A stretch of 64,000 bases of DNA from Herbiconiux sp. (GTDB lineage Bacteria; Actinomycetota; Actinomycetes; Actinomycetales; Microbacteriaceae): assembly GCF_004297105.1 (NCBI RefSeq), contig NZ_SCVE01000012.1, forward strand, positions 124,001 to 188,000, in the 5' to 3' direction. Of the stretch, positions 33,581-42,301 are shown in pieces. Under the pieces are notes generated by a model. That model was not told where the DNA came from. It worked only from the letters and a program-made list of their open reading frames with translations, and made no database searches. A program made the translations under genes and the position numbers. Numbering within the stretch: the first letter of the stretch is position 1; each line of letters begins with the position of its first letter.

Positions 33581-34425
33581 CTGGGTACTCTCTCTCGCGT
33601 GATGTGGATCAGTGGGGTCGGTGCGGTCGCTGGGGTCGGGGCTGATGAGATGCCGGGCGGGAGCGCGATCGGCGAGATGCCGATGCCGAAGGCGCCTTCG
33701 ACGCGTTCCAGCCGCCGGTTGAAGTAGGTCCAGAAGTTGTGCTGGGCCTTGGCCGGGTAGATGCGGTCGAACTTCTCCTTTGTCTCCTCGGCGTCGGGCT
33801 CGATGGGGACGAAGCCGGATGCCTTGAGGTCGACCTGGAAGCGGGCGGCCTTCTCGAGGAAGATGCCGGTGAGCGTCACCTCGGCCACGGTGCTGCCGAC
33901 GAAGGCGATGCCGTGGTTGGCCAGCAGGATGGCCTGCGCGTCGCCGAGGGCCTTCGCCGCCGCCACACCGAGCGGCACCGTGGTGATGATGTGGCTCGTC
34001 TCGGCGAAGCGGGGCACGCCCTCGTAGGCGAACCACACGCCGTGGTTGTTGTACGGCTTGAGGTTCTCCTCGGATGCACCGAGCACCGTGGAGTAGTGCG
34101 CGTGCGAGTGGCCCACGAAGTTCACATCGGGACGCGCCTTCATGATCTCGGCGTGCAGCGGCCACTCGAGGTGGCGGAGGCCGGTGCCCTCGAGCACGGT
34201 GCCGTCGAAGTCGATGAGGATGAAGTCGTCCCCCTCCACCTCGCTGAGCGCCAGGTTGCCGCGCTTCAGCCAGAGCCCGCGACCGAACGGGTCGCGGAAC
34301 GACAGGTGGCCCATCGACATGTCGCCGTGACCCTCGAGCTCCAGGATGCGGTGCGCGCGGGCGACATCGGCGAGGATGCTCGCGATCGACGCGTCCTCAT
34401 AGTTCTTCGTGTGCGTGTAGGTCAC
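33577..34425 (-). CDS. 3-hydroxy-2-methylpyridine-4,5-dicarboxylate 4-decarboxylase (class II aldolase fold)
   Basis: A 282-residue class II aldolase-fold protein: HGDMSMGHLSFRDP, metal ligands His106 and His108 in VGHSHAHYS and His171 in LLANHGIAF. M. loti uses a class II aldolase relative of ~234 residues for this decarboxylation. This copy has a ~40-residue Pro/Thr-rich C-terminal tail (SSAPTPATAPTP) beyond the fold. It precedes the dehydrogenase whose product it would use, with overlapping stop and start. Assignment is by operon context plus fold. Confidence 0.85.
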   Translation of the reverse strand: MTYTHTKNYEDASIASILADVARAHRILELEGHGDMSMGHLSFRDPFGRGLWLKRGNLALSEVEGDDFILIDFDGTVLEGTGLRHLEWPLHAEIMKARPDVNFVGHSHAHYSTVLGASEENLKPYNNHGVWFAYEGVPRFAETSHIITTVPLGVAAAKALGDAQAILLANHGIAFVGSTVAEVTLTGIFLEKAARFQVDLKASGFVPIEPDAEETKEKFDRIYPAKAQHNFWTYFNRRLERVEGAFGIGISPIALPPGISSAPTPATAPTPLIHITRERVPR

Positions 34426-34464
34426 GCTGACTCCTCAGGTTGTGCGGTGGTCTCGGGATGCGGG

Positions 34465-35043
34465 CTAGCGGGCGAGCACGTCGGCCACGGTGATGCCGCC
34501 CACACGGGCGTTCACCCGGCCTCCGGTGGCCACGGCCGCGATGATGACGAGCTCGTCGGGGCGCGGGGCATCCGGGATCGTGATGGTGATCGCGTCGTAG
34601 TGCGACCGTACGTACACCTCATCCTTGTACGCCAGAGGGATGTCGATGGGCGCACCCGCGGCAGCCGTCTTGGTGGCCGACGAGATCCAGGCCTCGCCGC
34701 CGCCGATGGCGTCGCGGAACGCGTTGCCGAAGATGGTGGTGACGCAGGCCACCACGTGCTCCTGCTCGCCGTTCACGCCGGCGATGCCGCCCTTTCCGTA
34801 GCTCTCGGCGGGCCGGCCGCCGAGCAGCGCCAGCGCGCGGGCACCGAGTTCGGTGCCGAGACTCGCGCTCGGGTCGGTGAGCGGGGAGAGGTCGTCGACC
34901 CACTGGCCGGCGTAGGGGTTCTTGATGACCACGGCGACCGCGGCCTTCACGAGCGGCTGCTCGGGTGCCGGGCCGAGCTCGTGCAGGGTCTCCTGCACGA
35001 ACGAGTGCCAGGCGCGGACGTCGTAGAACGGATCGATACTCAT
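34465..35043 (-). CDS. DUF1185 / amino-acid-synthesis family protein (PF06684)
   Basis: A 192-residue protein of the DUF1185 family: HELGPAPEQPLVKAAVAVVIKNPYAG, ARALALLGGRPAESYGKGGIAGVNGEQEH and the YKDEVYVRSHYDAITI segment. The one described structure of the family has a chorismate-mutase-like fold; no reaction is established. It is wedged between the oxygenase (two-base gap) and the decarboxylase (39 bp), so co-translation with the ring-cleaving oxygenase is likely. It may handle the enamide or a tautomer step; that is inference. Confidence 0.88.
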   Translation of the reverse strand: MSIDPFYDVRAWHSFVQETLHELGPAPEQPLVKAAVAVVIKNPYAGQWVDDLSPLTDPSASLGTELGARALALLGGRPAESYGKGGIAGVNGEQEHVVACVTTIFGNAFRDAIGGGEAWISSATKTAAAGAPIDIPLAYKDEVYVRSHYDAITITIPDAPRPDELVIIAAVATGGRVNARVGGITVADVLAR

Positions 35044-35045
35044 GG

Positions 35046-36185
35046 CTATGCGTGCACCTCGTGGCGGTGGGGGTCGGTGGGGTTGTACTGAGCGGCTTCG
35101 AAGGACTCGCCCGTGAACTGGCCGCCCTTCGCCATCTCGCGGGTGTCGGCGTACCACTGCGACCTGTCCTGGGTGCGGTCGGTGAGGGGACGCTCGATGC
35201 GCTCCCACTCCTTCAGCGCTTCGGGCAGATCGGCGTCGCTCGCGGCGGTGGCCGCGACGGCGAGCGTCCAGGCGTTCTGCATGGCGCTTCCGGCGCCCTG
35301 GGCGAGAGCCGGGCACATGGCGTGCGCGGCGTCGCCGATCACGACGACCTTGCCGTCGCTCCAGTAGTCGAGGCGGGTGGTCTGGTAGCCGTAGTACTTG
35401 CCGGGGGTCTCCGCCGCCACCTCGAGCACGGGGGCGAGCTGCGGGAACACGGAGGTCCAGAGCGGCAGGTCGATGGGCACACGCGAGCCGTCGGCGTCGG
35501 CGGCCGGCGACATCAGGGCGATGTAGAGCTCCTCGTCGTTGGCCGGCGTGTAGAGCACGCGCAGCACCCGCGGGTCGAGGTTCCAGAAGTCGATGACGTT
35601 GTCCCACTCGGTGTCGGGCTCGAGCGCCTGCAGCTCCGCCTTCCGGCGAGGCACGAGGAAGCGCGTGATGCCGTCGCGAGAGCGTTCGCGGGTGAGCGGG
35701 ATGCCGAGCGAGTCGCGCACCGCAGAACCCACACCGTCGGCGCCGATGATCAAGTCGGCCTCGGCCGAGCTGCCGTCGGCGAAGGTGATGACGCCCTCGG
35801 CGGTGGCGCCGGTCACCTCGGAGCCGGCGAGCACCTCAACGCCGGCCTCACGAGCGGCGATCAGCAGCGTCTCGTAGAGGTGCGGGCGGGTGAGTGTGCG
35901 CCACCGGTGACCGTCGAGAGTCTCCTGCGACTGGATGACGTTGTTCATGCGCGTCTCGTAGGCCGGCGGGGTCATCGACTTCGACATCAGGTCGGGCAGG
36001 GCGCCGAGCTTCTGGATGACCTGCAGGCTGTTGTTCCAGAGCACGATTCCTGCACCCTCGGTGCGGAGTTCGGGGGCCTTCTCGTGCACGCGGACGCTCC
36101 AGCCCATCTGGGCCAGTGCTGCTGCGGCGGTGAGTCCCGCGAAACCTCCACCGGAGATCTCGGCGCGGCGACGGCGATCCGTCAT
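35046..36185 (-). CDS. 2-methyl-3-hydroxypyridine-5-carboxylate dioxygenase (flavin monooxygenase type)
   Basis: A 379-residue class A flavoprotein: FAD motif SGGGFAGLTAAAAL near residue 11, IIGADGVGSAVR (DG motif) and VVIGDAAHAMCPALAQGAG (GD motif, about residue 290). Sequence character, e.g. RTEGAGIVLWNNSLQVI and the WSDGKV stretch, fits MHPCO of M. loti, which both hydroxylates and opens the pyridine ring with O2 and NAD(P)H. ATG 36185 follows AAAGAGGGGAAC. It is the first gene of the seven-gene degradative operon; the AT-rich region upstream holds its promoter. Confidence 0.9.
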   Translation of the reverse strand: MTDRRRRAEISGGGFAGLTAAAALAQMGWSVRVHEKAPELRTEGAGIVLWNNSLQVIQKLGALPDLMSKSMTPPAYETRMNNVIQSQETLDGHRWRTLTRPHLYETLLIAAREAGVEVLAGSEVTGATAEGVITFADGSSAEADLIIGADGVGSAVRDSLGIPLTRERSRDGITRFLVPRRKAELQALEPDTEWDNVIDFWNLDPRVLRVLYTPANDEELYIALMSPAADADGSRVPIDLPLWTSVFPQLAPVLEVAAETPGKYYGYQTTRLDYWSDGKVVVIGDAAHAMCPALAQGAGSAMQNAWTLAVAATAASDADLPEALKEWERIERPLTDRTQDRSQWYADTREMAKGGQFTGESFEAAQYNPTDPHRHEVHA

Positions 36186-36402
36186 CTGTGTTCCCCTCTT
36201 TCGTTTTCGAGACGTCATTTCGACTCTCAAATTCTCACATTTTGAGGACTTGTTCTCGTAATAGTAGAGATTCTGGCATCGTGATCTCTCCACCCGCAAG
36301 AGATCAGGGCGGGTTGGGTCAACGTTTTACACGTCCGTAACACCACACCGCCCTCATCGCCGCAGGGGTCGGAACGGGACCGCCGGGGTCGGCCTGACGC
36401 GC
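36186..36402 (-). promoter_or_regulatory. Promoter region of the ring-cleavage operon
   Basis: This 217-bp gap is markedly AT-rich next to the oxygenase start. On the minus strand it has a -10-like TACTAT (36266-36261) preceded by AATCTC and a TGAGAA (36237-36232) 23 bp further on, a looser version of the operator seen at the two other B6 promoters (20 bp there). A dyad CTCAAA/TTTGAG lies at about 36226-36246. No strong -35 could be assigned. Confidence 0.45.
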
Positions 36403-37926
36403 TCAGGGGGTGTGCCGGTAGGCCGATCGGGGTGCGCCGGCGCCATGGCCCTGGGTCTCGAACTGATCGACGATCGAGTGGTCGGGGGCGAACTGCCAGC
36501 CGAGCACGCGCCAGCCCTGGACCGTGACGTCGATGCGCACACCGTCGACCGTGGCCGTGCTCGGCAGGTCGAGAGGGCCTTCGAAGTACCAGAACTCGGC
36601 TTCTGCGATCTCCTCCGGCGTCTCGATCACCCGACGGTCGGTCGTCGTGTAGAGGAACGCGTCGGCCGGATGCTCGTCGAACACCCGCAGCTTGTCACCG
36701 GAGAGCAGGGCCCGATACGGCGCGAGCACCTCATCCGCCCCCTCCTCGGCGCCGGTGATGCGGGCTTCGGCCGCCGCGAAGAGCGCCTCGACGCGGCGAC
36801 GCAGCCCGCCGATCGTCGTCGGCTCACCGGCGAGCTCCACCGGGTGCCCGTCGGGGATCGCGGATGCCGCATCGCGGAGCACGGCGTAGCCCGGGCGCTC
36901 GGCCAGCACCGCCTCTGCGGCGAGCACCTGGGCGAGCTCGAACGGCGGAGCCGCCTCGAGGAGGTCGGTCTCCCAGGTGAGGAGCAGCCGCTCCGCCCGA
37001 TCGAAGAAGGCCCGCAACGAGACCACATCGACCGCGCCACCCGCCTCGGATGCCGGCTCCGGGGCCTGCTGCGGCTCGGGTTCGGGCCCGGGCCCCGCCT
37101 CCACCGCACTGCGCCGGGCGTAGACCTCGGCCATCTCCAGATCACTCGCCGCCAGGCCGGTGGCCACGACCCGGCCACGCACCACGCCGAACGCGATCAC
37201 CTGCACCACCGCCCCCTCACGCAGCAGCTTCACCTCGTAGTGCCCATCGTGCGCGTCGAGCAGATGCCAGCCCGCTCCCCACCCCGAGGCCTGCAGGTCG
37301 TTCCACCCCCGCACCGCGTCGAAGCGCAGCGCGAGTTCCCGCCCCACGACCGTGCCGTCGTTCGCCGTGAAGGCGTACCGCGTGTCGGGAGAGTCGGCCT
37401 GCGCGATACGACGGCCGTCGTGGAACAGGTGGGCCTCGAACTCCCAGGCCTCCGCCTCCCCCGCCACGACCACCGTGGCGCAGAGTCGTGGCGCGTCGGG
37501 TTCGTCGACCGCGTCGAGGGCCACGAAGCCCCAGGGCGGCATCCGCTCGGGGTCGACGGCGAAGCGATGGGCGCCGGGGAGGGCGACCACGCGCACCGAC
37601 GCGTCGTGGAGCAGGTCGTCGACACCCTCGAGTTCGGAGACGAGCCGCAGGGTGAACCCGATCGACCCTTCGACATCGAGGTCGCCCGAATCCTGCTCGG
37701 GCCGCAGGTCGATGTCGGCGGTCTCACCCGCGCCGAGCTCCGCGATCGGGGCTCGGCGGGTGAACCAGAGGCCGCCGTCGGGACGCGCGACCGTCCACTC
37801 CAGCCACGCCCCCGCCGGAGCGGGGCCGACCAGCTGAACGGCGAGCGTGGGGTGCCACCCCTCGGCGTGATAGCCCCCGAAGGAGCTGGTGCCGAGACGG
37901 AGAGAGAATGGGCTCAGTGATGTCAT
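36403..37926 (-). CDS. Hypothetical protein downstream of chitinase-like gene
   Basis: A 507-residue protein I do not recognise. It opens MTSLSPFSLRLGTSSFGGY. The first ~330 residues look like two or three beta-sandwich modules, including HLFHDGRRIAQADSPDTRYAF and WGAGWHLLDAHDGHYEVKLLREG; a Pro/Glu-rich linker (about 290-305) leads to a helical C-terminal part and a last beta segment (STATVDGVRIDVTVQGW). No signal peptide. It follows the GH18 gene by 50 bp and is probably co-transcribed with it and the GT2 synthase. Confidence 0.75.
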   Translation of the reverse strand: MTSLSPFSLRLGTSSFGGYHAEGWHPTLAVQLVGPAPAGAWLEWTVARPDGGLWFTRRAPIAELGAGETADIDLRPEQDSGDLDVEGSIGFTLRLVSELEGVDDLLHDASVRVVALPGAHRFAVDPERMPPWGFVALDAVDEPDAPRLCATVVVAGEAEAWEFEAHLFHDGRRIAQADSPDTRYAFTANDGTVVGRELALRFDAVRGWNDLQASGWGAGWHLLDAHDGHYEVKLLREGAVVQVIAFGVVRGRVVATGLAASDLEMAEVYARRSAVEAGPGPEPEPQQAPEPASEAGGAVDVVSLRAFFDRAERLLLTWETDLLEAAPPFELAQVLAAEAVLAERPGYAVLRDAASAIPDGHPVELAGEPTTIGGLRRRVEALFAAAEARITGAEEGADEVLAPYRALLSGDKLRVFDEHPADAFLYTTTDRRVIETPEEIAEAEFWYFEGPLDLPSTATVDGVRIDVTVQGWRVLGWQFAPDHSIVDQFETQGHGAGAPRSAYRHTP

Positions 37927-37976
37927 TGAGCAATCCTCAGACACGAGGACCGGAATCGCAACGTCGGGTCGAGCGA

Positions 37977-39662
37977 TCAGGGCGCAGGAGTGGGGGAAAC
38001 AGCCGTCGAGGCGCTCCCCGCGATCTCCTCGACCTGGGCAGCCGTGAGCGCGAGCCACGGGGAGCCATCGGAATCGGGTGCCGTGGCCGCGGGGCTGTCG
38101 CCCTGCGTCCACCACTTCGCCACGAAAGGCACGCCTTTGAAGAGCACTCGGTCGCCCTCCTGGTACACCGCAGCGCCCGACCACTCGGGGTAGGTGCCCT
38201 CGGGGAGGGTGCTCGCCTGATACGGGGTCTCCCCGGGCAGGACCGGACCGATCAACGTCCAGGGCGTATCGCCGGCGCTCTGCACCGGCTGATCGGGTAC
38301 TTCGCCGAGGTTCCACCACTTGGCCTCGTACACCGTGCCGTGCCAGACGACCTTCGAACCCGCGAGGTAGGTGGTTCCGAGCGACCAGATCGGGTACGGA
38401 CTCGTCGCCGGGTCGTCCGGTAGCGGATCGGTGGATCGGCCCGGGCCGGTCTCGGCTGTGGCCGACGGAGTCGGTGATCCCGTCGATCCTGCGGTGGCTG
38501 TGGACTGCGGCGCACCGGCGGCTACCGCACTGGGGCTGCCGCCGAATCCGGCCGACAGGAGGTCGGCGAACTGCCCCGCTTCCTGGTCCACTCCACTGCA
38601 CTGGTTCGACACCGTGCGCACGTCGAGGTAGTTCGGCCCACAGGGGGTGTCGCGGTTGAGCGACCACGCCGAGAGGCGGCCCAGCTGCTTCTGCTGGCCG
38701 AACGTGTTGAGCTCTGTGGCGTCGGCGAGCCCGAAGACCTCGCCGCGGATGTCGTTCTGGCCGATCATCGACGTGGCACCGAGCTTCGCCCAGAGCGACG
38801 CATCGGTCAGATCCGTCCCTGCTTTCGAGTAGAGCTCGCCCAGCTGGGTGTGGGTGGCCTCGAGGGCCCCGATCGCGACCTCGCCCATGGACCGGCCGCC
38901 CAGGTCGGTGCCGTAATCCATGGTCATCACGTTCACTCCGGCGAGATCGACGCCGGCCGCGAGCATCTGGGTGACGAGATACTCGCCCTCGGGCGTCAGT
39001 CCGTTCTGCGCCACGGGCAGGGTCACCCACACGGCCAGGGGAGTCCCCGCCGCCCGGCGTTCCGCCTGCAGGGCGGCGAGCGCCTCCGCCCGGCGCTGGC
39101 CGGCCACGGCATCGGTGAGGTCATCCGCCTCGATGTCGAGGTCGATCGTCGACAGGTCGTAGCGGTCGACGACGGCCGCGTAGGCCTTCTCGAGGTCGTC
39201 GACATCGGTGCAGGCCGTGGCGAGTTCGACGTTGCTCGCGCCACCGAACGACACGATCGCGTCTCCGCCGATCTGCCGGAGGCGCGCGATCCTGCGATCC
39301 ATGTCGAGCTGCTGCGCCGCGGCGTCGAGCGTGTAGGCGGCACCCCAGCTCGGCGTGCAGGCCTCCGCCGATTCGGCCACCACGAACGACAGCACGACGT
39401 CGGCCTGAGCGTCCGACTCCGGCGACTCGAAGGCGTACTGAGGCGTGACCGTGGCGTCGACGTAGCCCGCGAACCAGGGGGCTGCCCCACCGGCACGCGC
39501 CTGGTCGACCACGAAGATCTGGAACCCGAAGACGGCGACCGCGGCGACGACGGCGACGACGACCACCGCGAGCAGCACCCGCCAGAACGACAGGCGCTTG
39601 CCGTCGTGCGGACCCGCAGCACGGTACTTCGGGCCACGGGCCATCGGTTGCGCGCCGCTCAT
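37977..39662 (-). CDS. Membrane-anchored GH18 chitinase-like protein with two CBM5/12 modules
   Basis: A 561-residue type II membrane protein: cytoplasmic basic N-terminus, one helix (about 26-50), then an extracellular GH18 domain with STIDLDIEAD (about 172-181), matching the D-x-D-x-E catalytic motif though the first Asp-Gly is replaced, and MTMDYGTDLGG. After a Ser/Thr/Pro linker come two chitin-binding CBM5/12 modules (SKVVWHGTVYEAKWWNLGE, DRVLFKGVPFVAKWWTQGD). Its start overlaps the stop of the GT2 gene by four bases, so a synthase and a hydrolase are translationally coupled. Confidence 0.88.
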   Translation of the reverse strand: MSGAQPMARGPKYRAAGPHDGKRLSFWRVLLAVVVVAVVAAVAVFGFQIFVVDQARAGGAAPWFAGYVDATVTPQYAFESPESDAQADVVLSFVVAESAEACTPSWGAAYTLDAAAQQLDMDRRIARLRQIGGDAIVSFGGASNVELATACTDVDDLEKAYAAVVDRYDLSTIDLDIEADDLTDAVAGQRRAEALAALQAERRAAGTPLAVWVTLPVAQNGLTPEGEYLVTQMLAAGVDLAGVNVMTMDYGTDLGGRSMGEVAIGALEATHTQLGELYSKAGTDLTDASLWAKLGATSMIGQNDIRGEVFGLADATELNTFGQQKQLGRLSAWSLNRDTPCGPNYLDVRTVSNQCSGVDQEAGQFADLLSAGFGGSPSAVAAGAPQSTATAGSTGSPTPSATAETGPGRSTDPLPDDPATSPYPIWSLGTTYLAGSKVVWHGTVYEAKWWNLGEVPDQPVQSAGDTPWTLIGPVLPGETPYQASTLPEGTYPEWSGAAVYQEGDRVLFKGVPFVAKWWTQGDSPAATAPDSDGSPWLALTAAQVEEIAGSASTAVSPTPAP

Positions 39663-42091
39663 GCGGAGCGGCTTTCATCCGTGGCGCCCACCAGAGGGGA
39701 CACCGGATCGACGCCCTCCTGACCGGGCTGCATCGCATCGACCACATCGGGTTCGGCCTCCGCGAGGTCTCCCGGCTTCGCCTCGGCCCCCACCCGCTTC
39801 GGGTCGGCCGCCCGCTTCGCCCACCGCGACTCGGCGCGCCGCGACCGGGATCCCGAGCCCGGTGCGGTGTGACCGTGATAGAGCGCCTTCTGCCAATCGA
39901 ACTCGCCCACGGAGGCCGAGGCCTCGTCGTCGTCGTCATCGCGCTTGCGGTCGACCCACATCCACTCCGTCAGGCCCAGCCAGATGTCGGCGAGCGAGTT
40001 GAGCACGCCGATGTTGCCGAGGATGGCCCAGGATGCACAGAACGCGTTGAACGCCGCGAACGCCGCATTCCCCCAGTTCTCGTCGGAGACGTTCCGCCAC
40101 GCGGTGAGCACCGAGAAGGCCACGATTCCGTACGGTGCCACGACATAGAGGAGGGGCGACGCCGTACGGTTGCGCACCTTCGGCGTGCGGGCGAAGGGGA
40201 TCTTCTTGCCGGTGAGCGACTGCTCGACCGACTTGATCACGCCCGCCAGGTTCACGGGCAGCAGGATGAGATTGAAACCATAGATGCGCAGGATGTCGCT
40301 GTACTTGTATCCGCACGCCTTCAGGTCGCTGGCCTGCGCGATGAAGTACGGCAGGGCCGCCACGAGAACGAGCGGGCTGAGGAGGCGACTGTCGTAGGGA
40401 TAGGCGAGCAGGAACACGAGGCCGACACTCGCCCAGGCGATCGATGCCATGTAGTTCACCCGGAGCATCGACTCCGTCCAGCGGATCGGATCGCCCGCTC
40501 GCTTGCGCGCCTTCAGCTGACGGAGGAACTTGGGCAGGATGAGCAGACCGCCGTTGGCCCACCGTCGCCGCTGCACGATCAGCGATCCGAAGTCGGGCGG
40601 TGTGGCGCTGTAGCTGAGCCTCTCCGGGTAGTTCACGAGGGTCCAGCCGTGCTGGCCGAGATCGATGCTCGACTCCGTATCCTCGATCACCGTGCGGTCC
40701 TGCACGTAGCGGCGCACCTCGAATCCGCCCACGGTCTCGATCTCGAGGATGTCGTCGAGCGCCTCCATCCGGATGACCGCGTTGGCCCCCACCCAGAACG
40801 TGGCGTCGTACTCGGTGAGCCCCTGGTGCAGGATGTGCTGCAGATCAGTGCTGGCACCCGCGAGCCGCTCGAGGCGCGTCGGCGCCCCCCGGAACGAGGA
40901 GTAGGGCGTCTGTGTCACGGCGACGCGCTCGTTGTCGGGTTGCTCGAGCAGGTACACGAGCCGCAGGCAGTAGTCGCGCAACAGCAAGGAGTCGGCGTCG
41001 AGTGTCAGCAGGTACTCGGCATTGGGCACCACGAGATCGGCGCGCTGAGCCCCTAGCACCGGGCGGAGGATCGGGCCGTCGGGGGTCTGCTCCACTCGGT
41101 AGCGCCCACCCATCAGGCCGATGTACGCATTGAGGTTCATCGCCTTGTTGGCCTCGTGCGAGAGCGACGCATACGTCTTGCGCTCGAAGACGGCCATCTC
41201 GGCCGTGAAGATCCAGACGAGACGCCGGTGGAGTTCGAGCATCCGGTCGGCGGTGGGGGCGACCCCGGCCTCACGGGAGCCGTCGAGCGCGCGGGCGGTC
41301 AGCTCGAGGTCGTCGGCGAGGCCGCCGAGCACCTGCTCGATGAAGAAGGTGTCGACGTGGTCTTCGTGCTCCTCGGCGGCGGCCATCTCATGCAGCCACC
41401 GCACGGCCTCGCGGTAGGAGTCGGCGAGTCGGCGCACGGCCTCGTCGTCGACGTCGCTGGTGGTGAGCAACTGGTGCTCGAAGGTCAGGAGGTCGTCGGC
41501 GAAGCGGATGCCCGGTTCCCGAAGCGCCTCGGCGATGCCCTCGGTGATCCGGCGGGTGCGGTCGAGTCGATCGGCGATGAACGGATCGGTGGGGGCGGGC
41601 GGGTCGTCGAGAAGGAGAACCACCCGCAGATCCGGGTACTCCTGCAGCGCGGCCGACCAGAGCGTCTTGCGGATGACGGAAGGCTCCTCGGCATACGACG
41701 GCACGAGCACCGTCATGCCCCCGCGGTGTCCCTCGGCGAAGTGGCGATCGAGCTCGGCCCGCGGCACCCTCACGTGGTCGCGGAAGCGGCGCAACGCCCC
41801 CTGACGCGCGACGAGGTACATCAGTGCCGAGAAGGTGAGGAAGGTCACCACGACGAGATAGAAGATCGCCTCGAGCGAGAGACGGAAGTCCTCGTTCCCG
41901 TACTCGAAGAACTGCCGGATGATCGTGGTGATGAGGTAGACGACCCACGCCGTGACCGTGATGATGATGGCCACGCGGCCCCACACGATCTTCGCGTCGG
42001 ATGGTCGCCGGTGGACGGTCGGCAGGGGCGTGCGGATACGTTCTGCGCCCCACTGCCGTCGGCGAATGGAGGGCGGCGTCGGCTTCGACAT
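39659..42091 (-). CDS. Processive glycosyltransferase family 2 (chitin/cellulose/hyaluronan synthase-like)
   Basis: An 810-residue membrane synthase: two N-terminal helices (VAIIITVTAWVVYLI and AIFYLVVVTFLTFSALMYL), a GT-A domain with VLLLDD, LTLDADS (DxD), VIEDTES and QRRRW, the full D,D,D,QxxRW set of processive beta-glycan synthases, and at least four C-terminal helices, followed by a charged cytoplasmic tail. A ~130-residue helical insert separates the first two Asp motifs. Coupled to a chitin-binding GH18 protein, it most likely exports a beta-1,4-linked amino-sugar or glucan polymer; product unknown. Confidence 0.88.
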   Translation of the reverse strand: MSKPTPPSIRRRQWGAERIRTPLPTVHRRPSDAKIVWGRVAIIITVTAWVVYLITTIIRQFFEYGNEDFRLSLEAIFYLVVVTFLTFSALMYLVARQGALRRFRDHVRVPRAELDRHFAEGHRGGMTVLVPSYAEEPSVIRKTLWSAALQEYPDLRVVLLLDDPPAPTDPFIADRLDRTRRITEGIAEALREPGIRFADDLLTFEHQLLTTSDVDDEAVRRLADSYREAVRWLHEMAAAEEHEDHVDTFFIEQVLGGLADDLELTARALDGSREAGVAPTADRMLELHRRLVWIFTAEMAVFERKTYASLSHEANKAMNLNAYIGLMGGRYRVEQTPDGPILRPVLGAQRADLVVPNAEYLLTLDADSLLLRDYCLRLVYLLEQPDNERVAVTQTPYSSFRGAPTRLERLAGASTDLQHILHQGLTEYDATFWVGANAVIRMEALDDILEIETVGGFEVRRYVQDRTVIEDTESSIDLGQHGWTLVNYPERLSYSATPPDFGSLIVQRRRWANGGLLILPKFLRQLKARKRAGDPIRWTESMLRVNYMASIAWASVGLVFLLAYPYDSRLLSPLVLVAALPYFIAQASDLKACGYKYSDILRIYGFNLILLPVNLAGVIKSVEQSLTGKKIPFARTPKVRNRTASPLLYVVAPYGIVAFSVLTAWRNVSDENWGNAAFAAFNAFCASWAILGNIGVLNSLADIWLGLTEWMWVDRKRDDDDDEASASVGEFDWQKALYHGHTAPGSGSRSRRAESRWAKRAADPKRVGAEAKPGDLAEAEPDVVDAMQPGQEGVDPVSPLVGATDESRSA

Positions 42092-42301
42092 GAGTCCTTC
42101 GGGTTGCGTGCTGCACCGAGGCGGCGAGCGCGCCGGGTGAGCGCGTCCGCCGTCGCGGGCTTCGGGTCGGGTACCGGCCCTGCAGGCGTGGGTGCGCCGC
42201 TGCGGCCGGTGGCCTCACGCTATCGGGCGACAGCTGTCGCCCAGCGCGTCCTGAGCAAAAACTGACGCAATACTTGAGCTGAGTTAACTTTCCTCCCCCC
42301 G
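42092..42301 (-). promoter_or_regulatory. Leader region of the GT2-GH18 operon with perfect palindrome
   Basis: This 210-bp gap upstream of the synthase contains GGGCGACAGCTGTCGCCC (42225-42242), an 18-bp palindrome without any loop, and an AT-richer patch (42255-42295) likely to hold the promoter, though no hexamer pair is convincing. The palindrome would lie in the leader or over the promoter and is a candidate operator. Confidence 0.5.

Noticed and set aside
37927..39030. N-terminal extension of the 507-residue hypothetical protein
   Set aside because: This part overlaps the GH18 gene on the same strand in another frame and has shadow composition; ATG 37926 is the sensible start.
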